Below are positions 17,718 through 26,364 of a DNA stretch of 64,000 nt, piece after piece. Under the pieces are notes generated by a model. That model was not told the origin of the DNA, did no database searches, and was given only the letters and a program-made list of their open reading frames with translations. The stretch covers positions 124,001 to 188,000 of the forward strand of contig JAFDZS010000007.1 of assembly GCA_018266775.1 (NCBI GenBank), read 5' to 3'. Positions within the stretch are counted from its first letter, which is position 1; every line of letters begins with the position of its first letter. The DNA comes from Bacteroidota bacterium (GTDB taxonomy: Bacteria > Bacteroidota > Bacteroidia > Chitinophagales > Chitinophagaceae). The translations under genes and the position numbers were made by a program.

Positions 17718-18854
17718 TTATTTCTCGTCGAAATTAAATACCAAGCCAAAACGGTAAGTGTTAGATAATGGGTTACGGGTAGTACCGCTGCCTGATGGGA
17801 ACAGGTAAGCAAAGTTAAGACCGAACACATTGTATTTTAAACCAGCACCGATTGAGAAGAACTTCCTGTTACCTTTTGAAGGGTTTTCATAGAAGTAACC
17901 TGTTCTGAAAGCAAATTGGTTGTTATACCAGTATTCAGCACCCAGCGCAAAATTAACTTCCTGGATTTCTTCAGAAATACCACCTGGAGCATCTCCCAAT
18001 GACTTAACCCAGCTGCTGATTACGCTTTGAGAGCGGTATTTTTGTAAACCTGCTGCAGATGTATCGCCAGGAGTTGGAACCAGTAATTTGTGTAAGTCCA
18101 ATGCGAAAGTGATCTTGTTATCTTCATCAAACACTTTTGTATACGCACCACCAATACCCAAATTAGCAGGAATATAATCTTTCTGGTTAGCGTCTGAAGT
18201 ATAAGAAATTTTAGAACCCAGGTTGCTTAAAGTAGCACCCCAGCTAAAACCTTCACCATTTGCTTTTGCACCATTGTGGAAATAGTGAATATCACCGGCA
18301 ACTGCATTACCTGTTTTGTAAGTACTGCCATTTACAGTACCGCTGGCCAGGTTGGAGCTGATATAACGTAATGCGATACCCAGGCTTGATTTTTCTGATA
18401 ATTTCCTGGTGTAACCTGCATCAATTGCAAATTCACGTGGACGGTATGTTTGCAGATCATTACCATTACCATCAGTAAACTGAATGCTGCCCAGGCTGAA
18501 ATACCTTAAAGAAGCAGTGATGGCCTGTTGGTCATCTAATTTATAAAAACCTGCAAGTGAAGCAAGGTAAACATCGTTAACTGCAAGATCTCTTAACCAG
18601 GGAACATAGTTAATTGCTAAACCATATTTGTTAGAGTTGAAAGTAGTTTTTGCTAAGTTAGCAAATGATGCATTGGCGTCAGGGGCGGTTGCAATACCTG
18701 CATCTCCCATACCACCACTGCGGGCGTCTGGAGTAATGCGCAGGAAAGGTACTGCTGATGTTACGACGTTGATTTTACTCTGGGCATTGGCTACTGTAAA
18801 TACTCCACCCAGTAAAACCACTAAAGTAGTTAGTTTTAAAGTTACTCTTTTCAT
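17718..18854 (-). CDS. porV: Type IX secretion outer-membrane shuttle protein PorV (LptO)
   Basis: 378 residues with signal peptide (cleavage near ANAQ) and a FadL-like beta-barrel. The segment AVPFLRITPDARSGGMGDAGIATAPD is the PorV signature, and the C-terminus (TYRFGLVFNFDEK) is a typical outer-membrane barrel end. PorV binds T9SS cargo after the SprA channel and delivers it to the PorU sortase. In Flavobacterium johnsoniae porV, porU and gldJ are adjacent. Here gldJ is divergent on the other side of a 647-bp gap and porU is absent. A -7-like TATTTTTA lies about 75 nt before the ATG. Confidence 0.9.
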   Translation of the reverse strand: MKRVTLKLTTLVVLLGGVFTVANAQSKINVVTSAVPFLRITPDARSGGMGDAGIATAPDANASFANLAKTTFNSNKYGLAINYVPWLRDLAVNDVYLASLAGFYKLDDQQAITASLRYFSLGSIQFTDGNGNDLQTYRPREFAIDAGYTRKLSEKSSLGIALRYISSNLASGTVNGSTYKTGNAVAGDIHYFHNGAKANGEGFSWGATLSNLGSKISYTSDANQKDYIPANLGIGGAYTKVFDEDNKITFALDLHKLLVPTPGDTSAAGLQKYRSQSVISSWVKSLGDAPGGISEEIQEVNFALGAEYWYNNQFAFRTGYFYENPSKGNRKFFSIGAGLKYNVFGLNFAYLFPSGSGTTRNPLSNTYRFGLVFNFDEK

Positions 18855-19501
18855 GCGTTTTGTTTTGTCTTGGTTAGGTAGAACTTACCTCAATAAGCGT
18901 TTAGTTTAATTTGGTTGTTGTGTAAAAATAATAGTTTTCTTGAAATGAACAACTAATTTATAAAATCTTGTTAAAAAAACCTGTAAAAAAGCTGCAAACC
19001 AAAGATAAAAACTTTTGTTGAAGGAACAAAGTTGCATTCAGGTGCTTGTAGTATTTTCTTATCAGGGCTTTTGCTGGTTAGGCATTTCCGCTAAAACGTA
19101 TATATATGCCCGAATATTGTATGAGGTTACATTTATTATCACTGAAGCTTCATGCTGCAGAAATGAAATGAATAAGTTTATTAGAGACTCTTAATAACAT
19201 TCCTGCATGAAATGATTCTGATTTTTTTGTTCGGAATATTGCTTTTTTTGCAAATTGACAGGCGGATACCCGACAGTATTTCAAAAAATGATATTTTATT
19301 TAATATATTTTAAAATCCGTTCCTGTACAATATTTTTTCCGCTAATCAGTTTTAAAAAAGAATCAAATACTGTAACGATGTTAATGGCGCAAAAAATCGC
19401 CTGAACAAAGCTCAAAGTCAGCTAAAGTAATTATATTCGCATCTGTTACACCCCAAATACAATAAAAAAGAAAACCTTTCGTTAACCAATACGATAAACG
19501 A
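18855..19501. other. 647-bp intergenic region between divergent porV and gldJ
   Basis: AT-rich, with no supported ORF or RNA gene. It must hold the promoters of both genes. The best candidates are TATTTTTA (minus) near 18930 for porV and TATATTCG (plus) near 19431 for gldJ, both one mismatch from TAnnTTTG. I see no remnant of porU here. Confidence 0.6.
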
Positions 19502-21088
19502 ATGAACATGTTAAAGTTATTCTCAAGTAAAACTTCAATTATTCTTGTTGCAGCAATTTTTTCTTTGAGCGCCTGTAAAAATGGTGGCTTATTTAAGAAA
19601 AAAAGTTCCAAGTCTTCAGTTACCGGCTGGAATTACGATGATAAAAACATGGGTAATTTCCACGTTGCCAAATTAAAATATCCCAAAGCAGGACCCGGTT
19701 TGGTATTTGTACAGGGCGGTTCTTTTGTAATGGGTGCCAAAGATGAGGATGTAATGGGTGACTGGAATAATATCCCCCGCCGCGTTACTGTTCCTTCGTT
19801 TTTTATTGATGAAACAGAAGTAGCCAACGTACATTACAGGGAATACCTGTACTGGCTGGAAAATACTTTCTCAAACGACACATCTGTAATGAGAAAAGCT
19901 TTACCTGACACATTGGTATGGCGTGAAGAGCTTGCTTACAATGAACCTTATGTAGAATATTACTTCAGGTATCCTTCTTACAACTATTATCCTGTTGTGG
20001 GTGTTAGTTGGCAGCAGGCGCATGATTTTTGTATCTGGAGGACCGATCGTGTAAATGAACTGAACCTGATTCAAAAAGGGTATCTTAAAAAAGATGCCGC
20101 TAAAAAAGAAATGAAAGGTGCAGGTGCAGACGCATTTAACACTGAAACTTACCTGATGGCTCCTGATATGATTCAAGGCAAGTCTAAGCCTAAAAAGAGC
20201 GATCTTAAAGATGTGAATAATAAACCCCGCGCCCTCGTTAAAATGGAAGATGGTATCCTGAACATGGGCTACCGCCTGCCAACAGAGGCTGAATGGGAAT
20301 ATGCCGCTTATGGTATTTATGCGCAAAACCCTTCTCCCCGTAAAAAAGAAGGCAAGAGTGGTGAAGAATTGCTGGCAAACCAACAAATTTACTCCTGGAG
20401 TGAAAACCCCAATGGCTTACGCGATAACCGCCGTGGCAGCTGGCAGGGTAAATTCCTGGCCAACTTCAAACGCGGTACAGGTGATAACATGGGTGTTGCC
20501 GGTGGTTTGAATGACCGTGCTGCAATAACCGGCCCGGTAAAATCTTTCTACCCTAATGCATTTGGTTTGTATAATATGAGTGGTAATGTTAGCGAATGGG
20601 TTGCAGACGTTTACAGGCCATTGACATCACAGGTTGGTGAAGATTTCAACTACTTCCGTGGTAATAAATTCCAGCGCTATTATAAAAACTCAGCTGGTGA
20701 ATATGCTAAAGACAGTGTTGACAAAACTGAAATCAACCGCCTGAAGAAAGTTGATATTTCTGATGACGAAGTAAAAAGCCGTGCAAACTATCAAAAAAAT
20801 AACGTGATCAACTATCTTGACGGTGACTCTACAAGTGGAGTATACTACGGATATGGCGTTTCTTCTCTCATCAACGATGAGTCAAGGGTAATCAAAGGTG
20901 GCAGTTGGAACGACAGGCCTTACTGGTTATCTCCGGGTACACGCCGTTTCATGCAGGAAGATCAGTCTTCAAGCACAGTAGGTTTCAGGTGTGCACAAAC
21001 TTACCTGGGTGCGCCTGAAGGCCCCGGCTTTAAAGATGGTAACATCTTTGGCAGCCGTAAGCAAAACTCAAGAAAGAAGAAAAAATAA
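19502..21088 (+). CDS. gldJ: Gliding/T9SS lipoprotein GldJ
   Basis: 528 residues. Signal peptide with lipobox LSAC (Cys about residue 25), then TGWNYDDKNMGNF and a formylglycine-generating-enzyme-like (FGE-sulfatase) fold: GPGLVFVQGGSFVMGAKDEDVM, DWNNIPRRVTVPSFFIDETEVANVHYREYLYWL, GYRLPTEAEWEYAA, NMSGNVSEWVADVY, RVIKGGSWNDRPYWL and SSSTVGFRCAQ. The VMGDWNN...ETEV block is diagnostic of GldJ, as opposed to GldK. GldJ is an outer-membrane lipoprotein needed for gliding and for stability of GldK and other T9SS parts. It is followed by a strong terminator and then murF, as in Flavobacterium. The C-terminus is Lys/Arg-rich. Confidence 0.9.
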   Translation: MNMLKLFSSKTSIILVAAIFSLSACKNGGLFKKKSSKSSVTGWNYDDKNMGNFHVAKLKYPKAGPGLVFVQGGSFVMGAKDEDVMGDWNNIPRRVTVPSFFIDETEVANVHYREYLYWLENTFSNDTSVMRKALPDTLVWREELAYNEPYVEYYFRYPSYNYYPVVGVSWQQAHDFCIWRTDRVNELNLIQKGYLKKDAAKKEMKGAGADAFNTETYLMAPDMIQGKSKPKKSDLKDVNNKPRALVKMEDGILNMGYRLPTEAEWEYAAYGIYAQNPSPRKKEGKSGEELLANQQIYSWSENPNGLRDNRRGSWQGKFLANFKRGTGDNMGVAGGLNDRAAITGPVKSFYPNAFGLYNMSGNVSEWVADVYRPLTSQVGEDFNYFRGNKFQRYYKNSAGEYAKDSVDKTEINRLKKVDISDDEVKSRANYQKNNVINYLDGDSTSGVYYGYGVSSLINDESRVIKGGSWNDRPYWLSPGTRRFMQEDQSSSTVGFRCAQTYLGAPEGPGFKDGNIFGSRKQNSRKKKK

Positions 21089-21110
21089 GCTTTCATCAAC
21101 TTAATGATAA

Positions 21111-21143
21111 AAACCTCCCGAAAAAAATCCGGGAGGTTTTTTT
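21111..21143 (+). terminator. Intrinsic terminator of gldJ
   Basis: Perfect stem AAACCTCCCG / CGGGAGGTTT with an A-rich loop, followed by a run of seven T, 22 bp after the gldJ stop. Confidence 0.88.
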
Positions 21144-21172
21144 ATGCGCTTTATAAAGTGCACTCACTATAG

Positions 21173-21180
21173 TATTTTTG
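21173..21180 (+). promoter_or_regulatory. Exact -7 box (TATTTTTG) 4 nt before the murF ATG
   Basis: Order: TATTTTTG, TTAC, ATG. murF lies behind the gldJ terminator, so it needs its own promoter, and this box predicts a leaderless or near-leaderless mRNA. Confidence 0.6.
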
Positions 21181-21184
21181 TTAC

Positions 21185-22462
21185 ATGCAAATAGAAGAAT
21201 TATACCAAGTATACCTGCTGCATCCTTCTGTGCAAACAGATACCAGGAAGCTAAAACCTAATGATATTTATTTTGCTTTAAAAGGCCCTCATTTCAACGG
21301 TAATCTTTTTGCACAACAGGCACTGGATGCCGGTGCGGCATTTGCCATTGTTGATGAGCATATTGATTCAACAGACAGCAGGATCATTAAAGTTGATGAT
21401 GTATTAACCACATTACAGCTGCTGGCCAAATTTCACCGGCAGCAATTCAAAGTCCCTTTTATTGCTATTACCGGAAGTAACGGTAAGACCACCACGAAAG
21501 AATTACTGCATGAAGTTTTAAGCTCCACGTACAAAACGTACACTACCATCGGTAACCTGAATAACCATATTGGTATTCCCCTCACTATTTTACGGGTGAA
21601 GCAGGATGCCGAAATGGCCATTGTTGAAATGGGTGCCAATCACCAAAAAGAAATTGAAAGTTATTGTGCATATACTTTGCCCACTCACGGACTCATTACG
21701 AATTGTGGTAAAGCACACCTTGAAGGTTTTGGTGGTGAAGAAGGTGTAAGAAAAGGTAAAGGAGAATTGTTTGATTTTCTACGTACCCATCATGGCACTG
21801 CATTTATTATGAAAGATTATGAATACCTGCAGGAAATGAGCAAGGGTATTGATACAGTAAAAACCTATGGCACAAAAGACGCTGACATAACCGGCACTGT
21901 AAGCAACAGTGCAGATTTTCTTGAAGTAAATATTACCGGTGGCGCAAACATCCAGGAAATTAAAACACATCTTGTGGGGGAATATAATTTACCCAACATA
22001 CTTGCAGCTGTTGCTGCAGGCAAATATTTTAATGTAAAAGATGAGCAGATAAAAAATGCACTGGAACATTATGTCCCTTCTAACAGCAGGTCTCAGTTGA
22101 TGGAAAAAGATGGCAATACCATTGTTCTCGATGCATATAATGCTAACCCAACCAGTATGCGTGCTGCTATCGAAAATTTTGCAAAAAGAGAGGGTGGAGA
22201 TAAAGTATTGTTGCTGGGTGGAATGATGGAACTCGGCCCACAAAGCCTTACAGAACATGAGGGCATCATTACCCTGATTGATCAATACAACTGGAAAGCT
22301 GTGGTTTTAGTGGGGGGCGATTATGCAAAGCTGAATCACCGTTATATTAATTTTTCAAACAGTACAGAAGCAAAAGAATGGTTCAGGCAACAGCATTTTA
22401 CCCACGTACAGCTATTGGTTAAAGGCAGCAGAAGTATGCAGATGGAGAAAGTTTTGGAATGA
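21185..22462 (+). CDS. murF: UDP-N-acetylmuramoyl-tripeptide--D-alanyl-D-alanine ligase
   Basis: 425 residues, three-domain Mur ligase. Key sites: STDSR-like QTDTRKLKPND (N-terminal uridine domain), P-loop ITGSNGKTTTKE (about residues 95-106), NLNNHIGIPLT, VEMGANHQKEIE, ITNCGKAHLEGFGG, and DAYNANPTSMRAAIENF near the C-terminal domain. It adds D-Ala-D-Ala to UDP-MurNAc-tripeptide in the cytoplasm. All catalytic motifs are intact, unlike the MurF half of the fusion at 60205-62679, so this is the likely functional ligase. Downstream it converges on the small barrel gene with 35 bp between. Confidence 0.94.
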   Translation: MQIEELYQVYLLHPSVQTDTRKLKPNDIYFALKGPHFNGNLFAQQALDAGAAFAIVDEHIDSTDSRIIKVDDVLTTLQLLAKFHRQQFKVPFIAITGSNGKTTTKELLHEVLSSTYKTYTTIGNLNNHIGIPLTILRVKQDAEMAIVEMGANHQKEIESYCAYTLPTHGLITNCGKAHLEGFGGEEGVRKGKGELFDFLRTHHGTAFIMKDYEYLQEMSKGIDTVKTYGTKDADITGTVSNSADFLEVNITGGANIQEIKTHLVGEYNLPNILAAVAAGKYFNVKDEQIKNALEHYVPSNSRSQLMEKDGNTIVLDAYNANPTSMRAAIENFAKREGGDKVLLLGGMMELGPQSLTEHEGIITLIDQYNWKAVVLVGGDYAKLNHRYINFSNSTEAKEWFRQQHFTHVQLLVKGSRSMQMEKVLE

Positions 22463-22497
22463 TCCTGTATTTCCCCACCTGCATTTTTTTTATTTTA

Positions 22498-22965
22498 TCA
22501 GAAAGTATACCGGATGCCAAATCCGCCCCAGTTACCTGTAAATCCCCTGCCGGTTCCAAACTCAAAAGACGGTTGCCAGTCCAATGAAAGGTTCAGTGGT
22601 GCGTTATTGATTTTATAATCAAGGCCGAGTACACCATCTATACCGGCATAAGTCCCATTGCCGTATTTGGTGTTATAAAAGCCAAGGTGTGCGCCTGGCC
22701 CAACATACCATTTCAAACCCGGGGCACCATTGATATCGTAATGCAGTTCATATAAACCTGTAATTCTTGTTCCCTGTGTCCAGAAGAACCCGATACCTTC
22801 AAGAGCTGCATGATCATTTACGAAATGTTTTAACGTAATACCTGCGCCATCAAGAAATTTTATACCCAGGGCTGTTTTGTATTCATGACCCATACTTTGT
22901 GCCTGCGATGCAGTTGAGATCAGCACTGAAGCGATCACTGCCAGTAAGATTTGTTTCTTTTTCAT
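22498..22965 (-). CDS. Small outer-membrane beta-barrel-like protein, unknown role
   Basis: 155 residues from the ATG at 22965 (MKKKQILLAVIASVLISTASQAQ); a second ATG 9 nt upstream is possible. After the signal peptide, alternating hydrophobic strands with Gly/aromatic turns (GIKFLDGAGITLKHF, GLYELHYDINGAPGLKWYVGPGAHLGFYN) end in FGIRYTF with a terminal Phe. That fits an 8-stranded barrel of the OmpA/OmpW size class. No enzymatic motif is seen. The gene stands alone, convergent with murF. Confidence 0.72.
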   Translation of the reverse strand: MKKKQILLAVIASVLISTASQAQSMGHEYKTALGIKFLDGAGITLKHFVNDHAALEGIGFFWTQGTRITGLYELHYDINGAPGLKWYVGPGAHLGFYNTKYGNGTYAGIDGVLGLDYKINNAPLNLSLDWQPSFEFGTGRGFTGNWGGFGIRYTF

Positions 22966-23161
22966 GTTGTGCATAGTTTAGATTATCAGATAATTACAGC
23001 CGGTTATGTAGATCATATCCAGCCTTTCTTCCCGTCATTGTCAAGAATTGTACCAAATTCCGGCACCCCGGCACAACAAATGTTTACAAAATCATTATTT
23101 AGCTTAAAAAATGAGTTGGGATTTTTCGGGTATCCGTTTAATATAGTTTTCAAGAAAGAAC

Positions 23162-23190
23162 AATAAAAAAATCCTTCAAAACTGAAGGAT
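23162..23190 (-). terminator. Intrinsic terminator of the tRNA-Ser transcript
   Basis: Perfect 8-bp stem ATCCTTCA / TGAAGGAT with a 4-nt loop, followed on the minus strand by seven T. It starts 16 bp after the tRNA 3' end. Confidence 0.82.
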
Positions 23191-23205
23191 CATAAAAAAA
23201 TCAGG

Positions 23206-23292
23206 CGGAGACGGCGAGATTCGAACTCGCGATAGAGTTTCCCCTATACACACTTTCCAGGCGTGCTCCTTCAACCACTCGGACACGTCTCC
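23206..23292 (-). tRNA. tRNA-Ser (anticodon GGA)
   Basis: The minus strand folds as a class II tRNA of 87 nt: acceptor GGAGACG / CGTCTCC with G discriminator, D arm with GAGTGGTTGAAGG, anticodon stem CACGC / GTGTG with loop CTGGAAA, a long variable arm around AGGGGAAACTCT, and T arm CGAGTTCGAATCTCG. The GGA anticodon reads UCC and UCU. CCA is not fully encoded (the genomic sequence continues CCT), so it is added post-transcriptionally. Confidence 0.96.
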
Positions 23293-23358
23293 GGCTTTAT
23301 GTAACAGCACTGATGTTATCCTGCTGCTTTAAAGGACGGCAAAAATACAGCATCAATT

Positions 23359-24126
23359 TTATATCCCGAAGATTTTTTGTGCATTTGATGTAGTGATTCC
23401 GGCTACAACTTCAGGTGTGGTATTTTTTACTTCGGCCAGCCGCTGAACAATATATTTCAGGTACGCACTCTCATTACGCTTTCCCCTGAAAGGTACAGGA
23501 GTTAAATATGGCGCATCAGTTTCCAGTACCAAATGCTCCAGGCTGATCTTTTCCAGCACTTCTGCAAGGCCAGATTTTTTGTAGGTGAGTACCCCGCCAA
23601 TACCGAGGTAAAAACCCATCGACGTAATTTCATCAGCTTCTTCTTTTGTACCACCAAAACAATGAAAAATGCCCCTTGCTCCTTTCTCTGCATATTCTTT
23701 AACCACTTCAATAGTTTCCCTGATTGCATTTCTTGTGTGTATCACAATGGGCAAACGGTATTGTAACGACCATTCTATTTGTGTTCTGAATGCGTCAAAC
23801 TGCTGTTCAATAAATGTTTTATCCCAATAAAAGTCGAGGCCAATTTCACCCACTGCTGCAAATTTTCTTTGGGATAACCATTGTTCTGCCACTTCCAGCT
23901 CCTTCCTGTAATCTTCTTTAATGGAACAGGGATGTACCCCCATCATGGCATGGCAGCTGCCTGGAAATTTATCTTCCAGTGCTATCATTGGATCATGAGT
24001 TGCACTATCTATTGCCGGTAAAAAAAACTGCTGTACACCTTCTGTTGCTGCACGGCTCATCACTGCTTCAATATCTGCAGTAAAATCACTCACATAAAGA
24101 TGGCAATGCGTATCTGTAATCATCAT
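23359..24126 (-). CDS. TatD family metal-dependent hydrolase
   Basis: 255 residues, typical TatD length. Metal and catalytic residues: DTHCHL at the N-terminus, GEIGLDFYWD (Glu), IVIHTRNA (His), GIFHCFGG (His) and LETDAPYLTP (Asp). TatD proteins are TIM-barrel metallohydrolases with 3'-5' exonuclease activity, implicated in DNA repair and oxidative-damage processing. Two ATG codons are adjacent (MMITDTHC), so the start may be one codon later. It follows the tRNA-Ser region and stands alone on this strand. Confidence 0.9.
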   Translation of the reverse strand: MMITDTHCHLYVSDFTADIEAVMSRAATEGVQQFFLPAIDSATHDPMIALEDKFPGSCHAMMGVHPCSIKEDYRKELEVAEQWLSQRKFAAVGEIGLDFYWDKTFIEQQFDAFRTQIEWSLQYRLPIVIHTRNAIRETIEVVKEYAEKGARGIFHCFGGTKEEADEITSMGFYLGIGGVLTYKKSGLAEVLEKISLEHLVLETDAPYLTPVPFRGKRNESAYLKYIVQRLAEVKNTTPEVVAGITTSNAQKIFGI

Positions 24127-24445
24127 AGTTTTTTGTGGTGCAAAAGTGCTTAAAAAAATTGAAACCTTTCCTGCCTTACAACCGTTTAAAAATCGATAAC
24201 GTATATCCGAAAAAATTAATTCTGCCTAAAAAAGAACATTCCTGTTCTTTATTTTTAAAAATTTTTCAAAAAAAGATTAAAGCCGGATTAATAGTTGACA
24301 TTTTGCTGAAAGCCTTGCCTGACAAGGAATACAAGGGGACAATATTTCCTGAAAACATAGAAACTTAGCCTCCTGAACATCAATTTTTATCGTAATATCA
24401 AAAAAAAATATTGCTATTTCAAAAACAAGGTTGTACATTTAACCC

Positions 24446-24506
24446 AGTTTTCATAGGGTACGGATTAAAAACGGGCCAGGGTTTCTACCCAGGCCCAATT
24501 TTTTTA
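24446..24506 (+). ncRNA. Candidate small RNA of about 60 nt
   Basis: Inferred from a -33/-7 pair ending at 24441 and a terminator hairpin ending in T8 at 24506. No plus-strand gene lies upstream as far back as murF (22462), so the plus-strand T-tract has no other obvious client. No similarity to a known RNA family was recognised. Speculative. Confidence 0.25.
24473..24506. terminator. Bidirectional intrinsic terminator
   Basis: Stem GGGCC-A-GGGT / ACCC-A-GGCCC with TTCT loop. Plus strand: followed by a run of T. Minus strand: followed by GTTTTT, serving the deacetylase gene. Confidence 0.8.
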
Positions 24507-24546
24507 TAGTAATCTTCCTTCGTAAAACCCCGTTTTTCCGTAAGTT

Positions 24547-25194
24547 TTATAAACGTTTTTTTTCGATCTTTTCAAAATGATACCCTTCTTTTGATGCGTA
24601 CTCCAGTAATCTTGGCAAAGCATACCGCATGCGTTCATTGGCTTTTTCACTATCATGAAATACAACAATGCAACCGGGATAGATATTTTGTTTTACCTGC
24701 TGAAAACATTTTTCCGGATGCAATGTTGCGATCCAGTCGCCGGCCAATACAGACCATAACACTGGCTGCATGTTAAAATTGGCAGCTTTCAATTTACGCA
24801 GTTGAGATTTTTTTGCCCGGCCATAAGGCGGGCGGAATAGATCAGTTTCAATTAAGCGGGCAGCATCTTCAATATCTGCCAGGTATACATCGTCTTTGTG
24901 CTTCCAGCCATTTAAGTGGTGCATGGTATGATTTCCCACTGCATGCCCTTCATCAATTACCTGCTGGTAAGTTTGAGGAAATTTCCGCACATTATCGCCA
25001 ATACAAAAAAAAGTAGCTTTTGCGTTATACTCATTTAAAACATCCAGTACAAATGGGGTGATCTCCGGGTGCGGGCCATCATCAAAAGTGAGATAAATAA
25101 TTTTCTCACTGGTTTTAATATCCCAAACACAGTTTGGATAAAACCAGCGCAGCCACCACGGCGCAGTTATCAAAAAAGGCGCTTTTTTAAACAC
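24547..25194 (-). CDS. Polysaccharide deacetylase (NodB homology domain)
   Basis: 215 residues from a GTG start; no in-frame ATG lies upstream before a stop. NodB motifs are complete: TFDDGPHPE (metal and base Asp), GNHTMHHLNGW (His ligands), RPPYGR, LWSVLAGDW and IVVFHDSEKA (His). CE4 enzymes remove N-acetyl groups from peptidoglycan, chitin oligomers or other polysaccharides. A short N-terminal hydrophobic segment suggests membrane or envelope association, but no cleavable signal is clear. An exact -7 box TAGTTTTG lies 34 nt before the start. Confidence 0.88.
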   Translation of the reverse strand: MFKKAPFLITAPWWLRWFYPNCVWDIKTSEKIIYLTFDDGPHPEITPFVLDVLNEYNAKATFFCIGDNVRKFPQTYQQVIDEGHAVGNHTMHHLNGWKHKDDVYLADIEDAARLIETDLFRPPYGRAKKSQLRKLKAANFNMQPVLWSVLAGDWIATLHPEKCFQQVKQNIYPGCIVVFHDSEKANERMRYALPRLLEYASKEGYHFEKIEKKRL

Positions 25195-25385
25195 TTTCCA
25201 GGGGGTTAAACCATTACTATTTTCAAAACAAAACTACGGGTAAAATGGCGTAAAAAAAGCGGCTGTGCTCCTGTAAATCGTTGATGCGCAGGCACAATAT
25301 TCCTGCCGTAGCGGCGTTATTCTTTATGGAGGGACAGGTTCTTTCCTCATCCAATAACCACTGTCCTTCGGCTAAAGAAAAACCT

Positions 25386-26246
25386 ATGAAACCAATTCGA
25401 CACCTGTCTTTATTTACTATTGGTATTTTATTCACCGGTTTAGTTTCCTGTAAAAAAATCAGTACCGGTTTAAGCAGTGCCGACAACCCTGATGTAGTCA
25501 CTACAACAGAGCTGAGCAGCGACCAGGCTATTTCTGATAATCTTAATGAAGATGTAAGCAATGCTTTTATGGAAGCAGCTGCCAATAAAAATTTATTAGG
25601 AAGCATCCAGGGCTCACAACCTGTTGTAACATCCAACATGTTGGTTGGTGCAGGAGTTACTGTTACACCAGCCGTTGGTTTTCCTAAATCAATTGTAATC
25701 AACTTCGGCAACGGAATTTTAAATACAACGGGAATATTGCGTGAAGGAAAAATATTGGTGACCCTTACAGATTCTGTAAGAAAAGCAGGCAGTAAAGCCA
25801 CCATTACATTCGAAAATTTTTCAGCCAACGGATACAAAAAAGAAGGTACCATTACCTGGACGAATACCAGTATTCCCAGTACCAGAAGCTGGCAGTTTAA
25901 AGTAGAAAATGGAAAAGTAACTGCGCCAGATGGACGTTACTGGTTACATAACGGCGTTAGAGAAATGGTGCAGATTGGTGGCACGATGACGCCTAATATT
26001 TTAACCGATGATGTATACCTTATTACCGGTAACCAAACGGTAACCAATGCTGCCGGTAAAACCCGCGATTGTTATATTACCCAGGGCCTGCAAAAAAATA
26101 CCAGCTGTGATAATATCGGCACCGGAAAATTAAGTGTGCAGGGCGCCGGTCACACTGCAGTAATTGATTTTGGTAATGGCGATTGCGACAAATTTGCCAC
26201 ATTATCAGTAGATGGGCAAAGCCCGCAAACCATTCTGCTGCGTTAA
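25386..26246 (+). CDS. Lipoprotein of unknown function
   Basis: 286 residues from the ATG at 25386, chosen because it gives a proper lipoprotein signal (MKPIRHLSLFTIGILFTGLVSC, Cys about residue 22); the open frame runs further upstream without a plausible signal. The mature part is rich in Ser/Thr/Asn and beta-strands. It has IVINFGNGILNT early and VIDFGNGDCDKFATLSVDG at the end, suggesting two related halves. I do not recognise the family. A strong terminator follows. Confidence 0.72.
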   Translation: MKPIRHLSLFTIGILFTGLVSCKKISTGLSSADNPDVVTTTELSSDQAISDNLNEDVSNAFMEAAANKNLLGSIQGSQPVVTSNMLVGAGVTVTPAVGFPKSIVINFGNGILNTTGILREGKILVTLTDSVRKAGSKATITFENFSANGYKKEGTITWTNTSIPSTRSWQFKVENGKVTAPDGRYWLHNGVREMVQIGGTMTPNILTDDVYLITGNQTVTNAAGKTRDCYITQGLQKNTSCDNIGTGKLSVQGAGHTAVIDFGNGDCDKFATLSVDGQSPQTILLR

Positions 26247-26274
26247 ACTTTGTAATGATTGATATTCATAAAGG

Positions 26275-26309
26275 CCGTTCCTGCATTTTTGCCGGGGCGG
26301 TTTTTTTTT
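26275..26309 (+). terminator. Intrinsic terminator of the 25.4-kb lipoprotein gene
   Basis: Stem CCGTTCC / GGGGCGG (two G-U pairs) with a T-rich loop, followed by a run of nine T. Confidence 0.75.
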
Positions 26310-26352
26310 ATTCCATCCATTACATCATCATTTTTTTAGTGATACAGCAATG

Positions 26353-26360
26353 TATCTTTG
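26353..26360 (+). promoter_or_regulatory. Exact -7 box (TATCTTTG) 4 nt before the gltX ATG
   Basis: Order: TATCTTTG, CAGC, ATG. An oligo-T stretch about 20 bp upstream (26330-26337) could act as the -33 element. The geometry equals that of dut and murF. Confidence 0.65.
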
Positions 26361-26364
26361 CAGC

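Larger units (their letters stand above)
24127..24546. other. 420-bp intergenic region with promoter-like elements and a bidirectional terminator
   Basis: Lies between the divergent end of tatD and the 3' end of the deacetylase gene. No convincing protein gene. It contains a near-consensus promoter (TTG at 24411-24413, 20-bp spacer, TACATTTA at 24434-24441, + strand) and a strong hairpin at 24473-24496, described separately. Confidence 0.6.

Noticed and set aside
18855..19501. Remnant of porU between porV and gldJ
   Set aside because: No frame in the gap encodes sortase-like sequence.
24135..24368. 77-codon open frame between tatD and the deacetylase gene
   Set aside because: Lys-rich and AT-driven, no promoter or family motif; intergenic sequence explains it.
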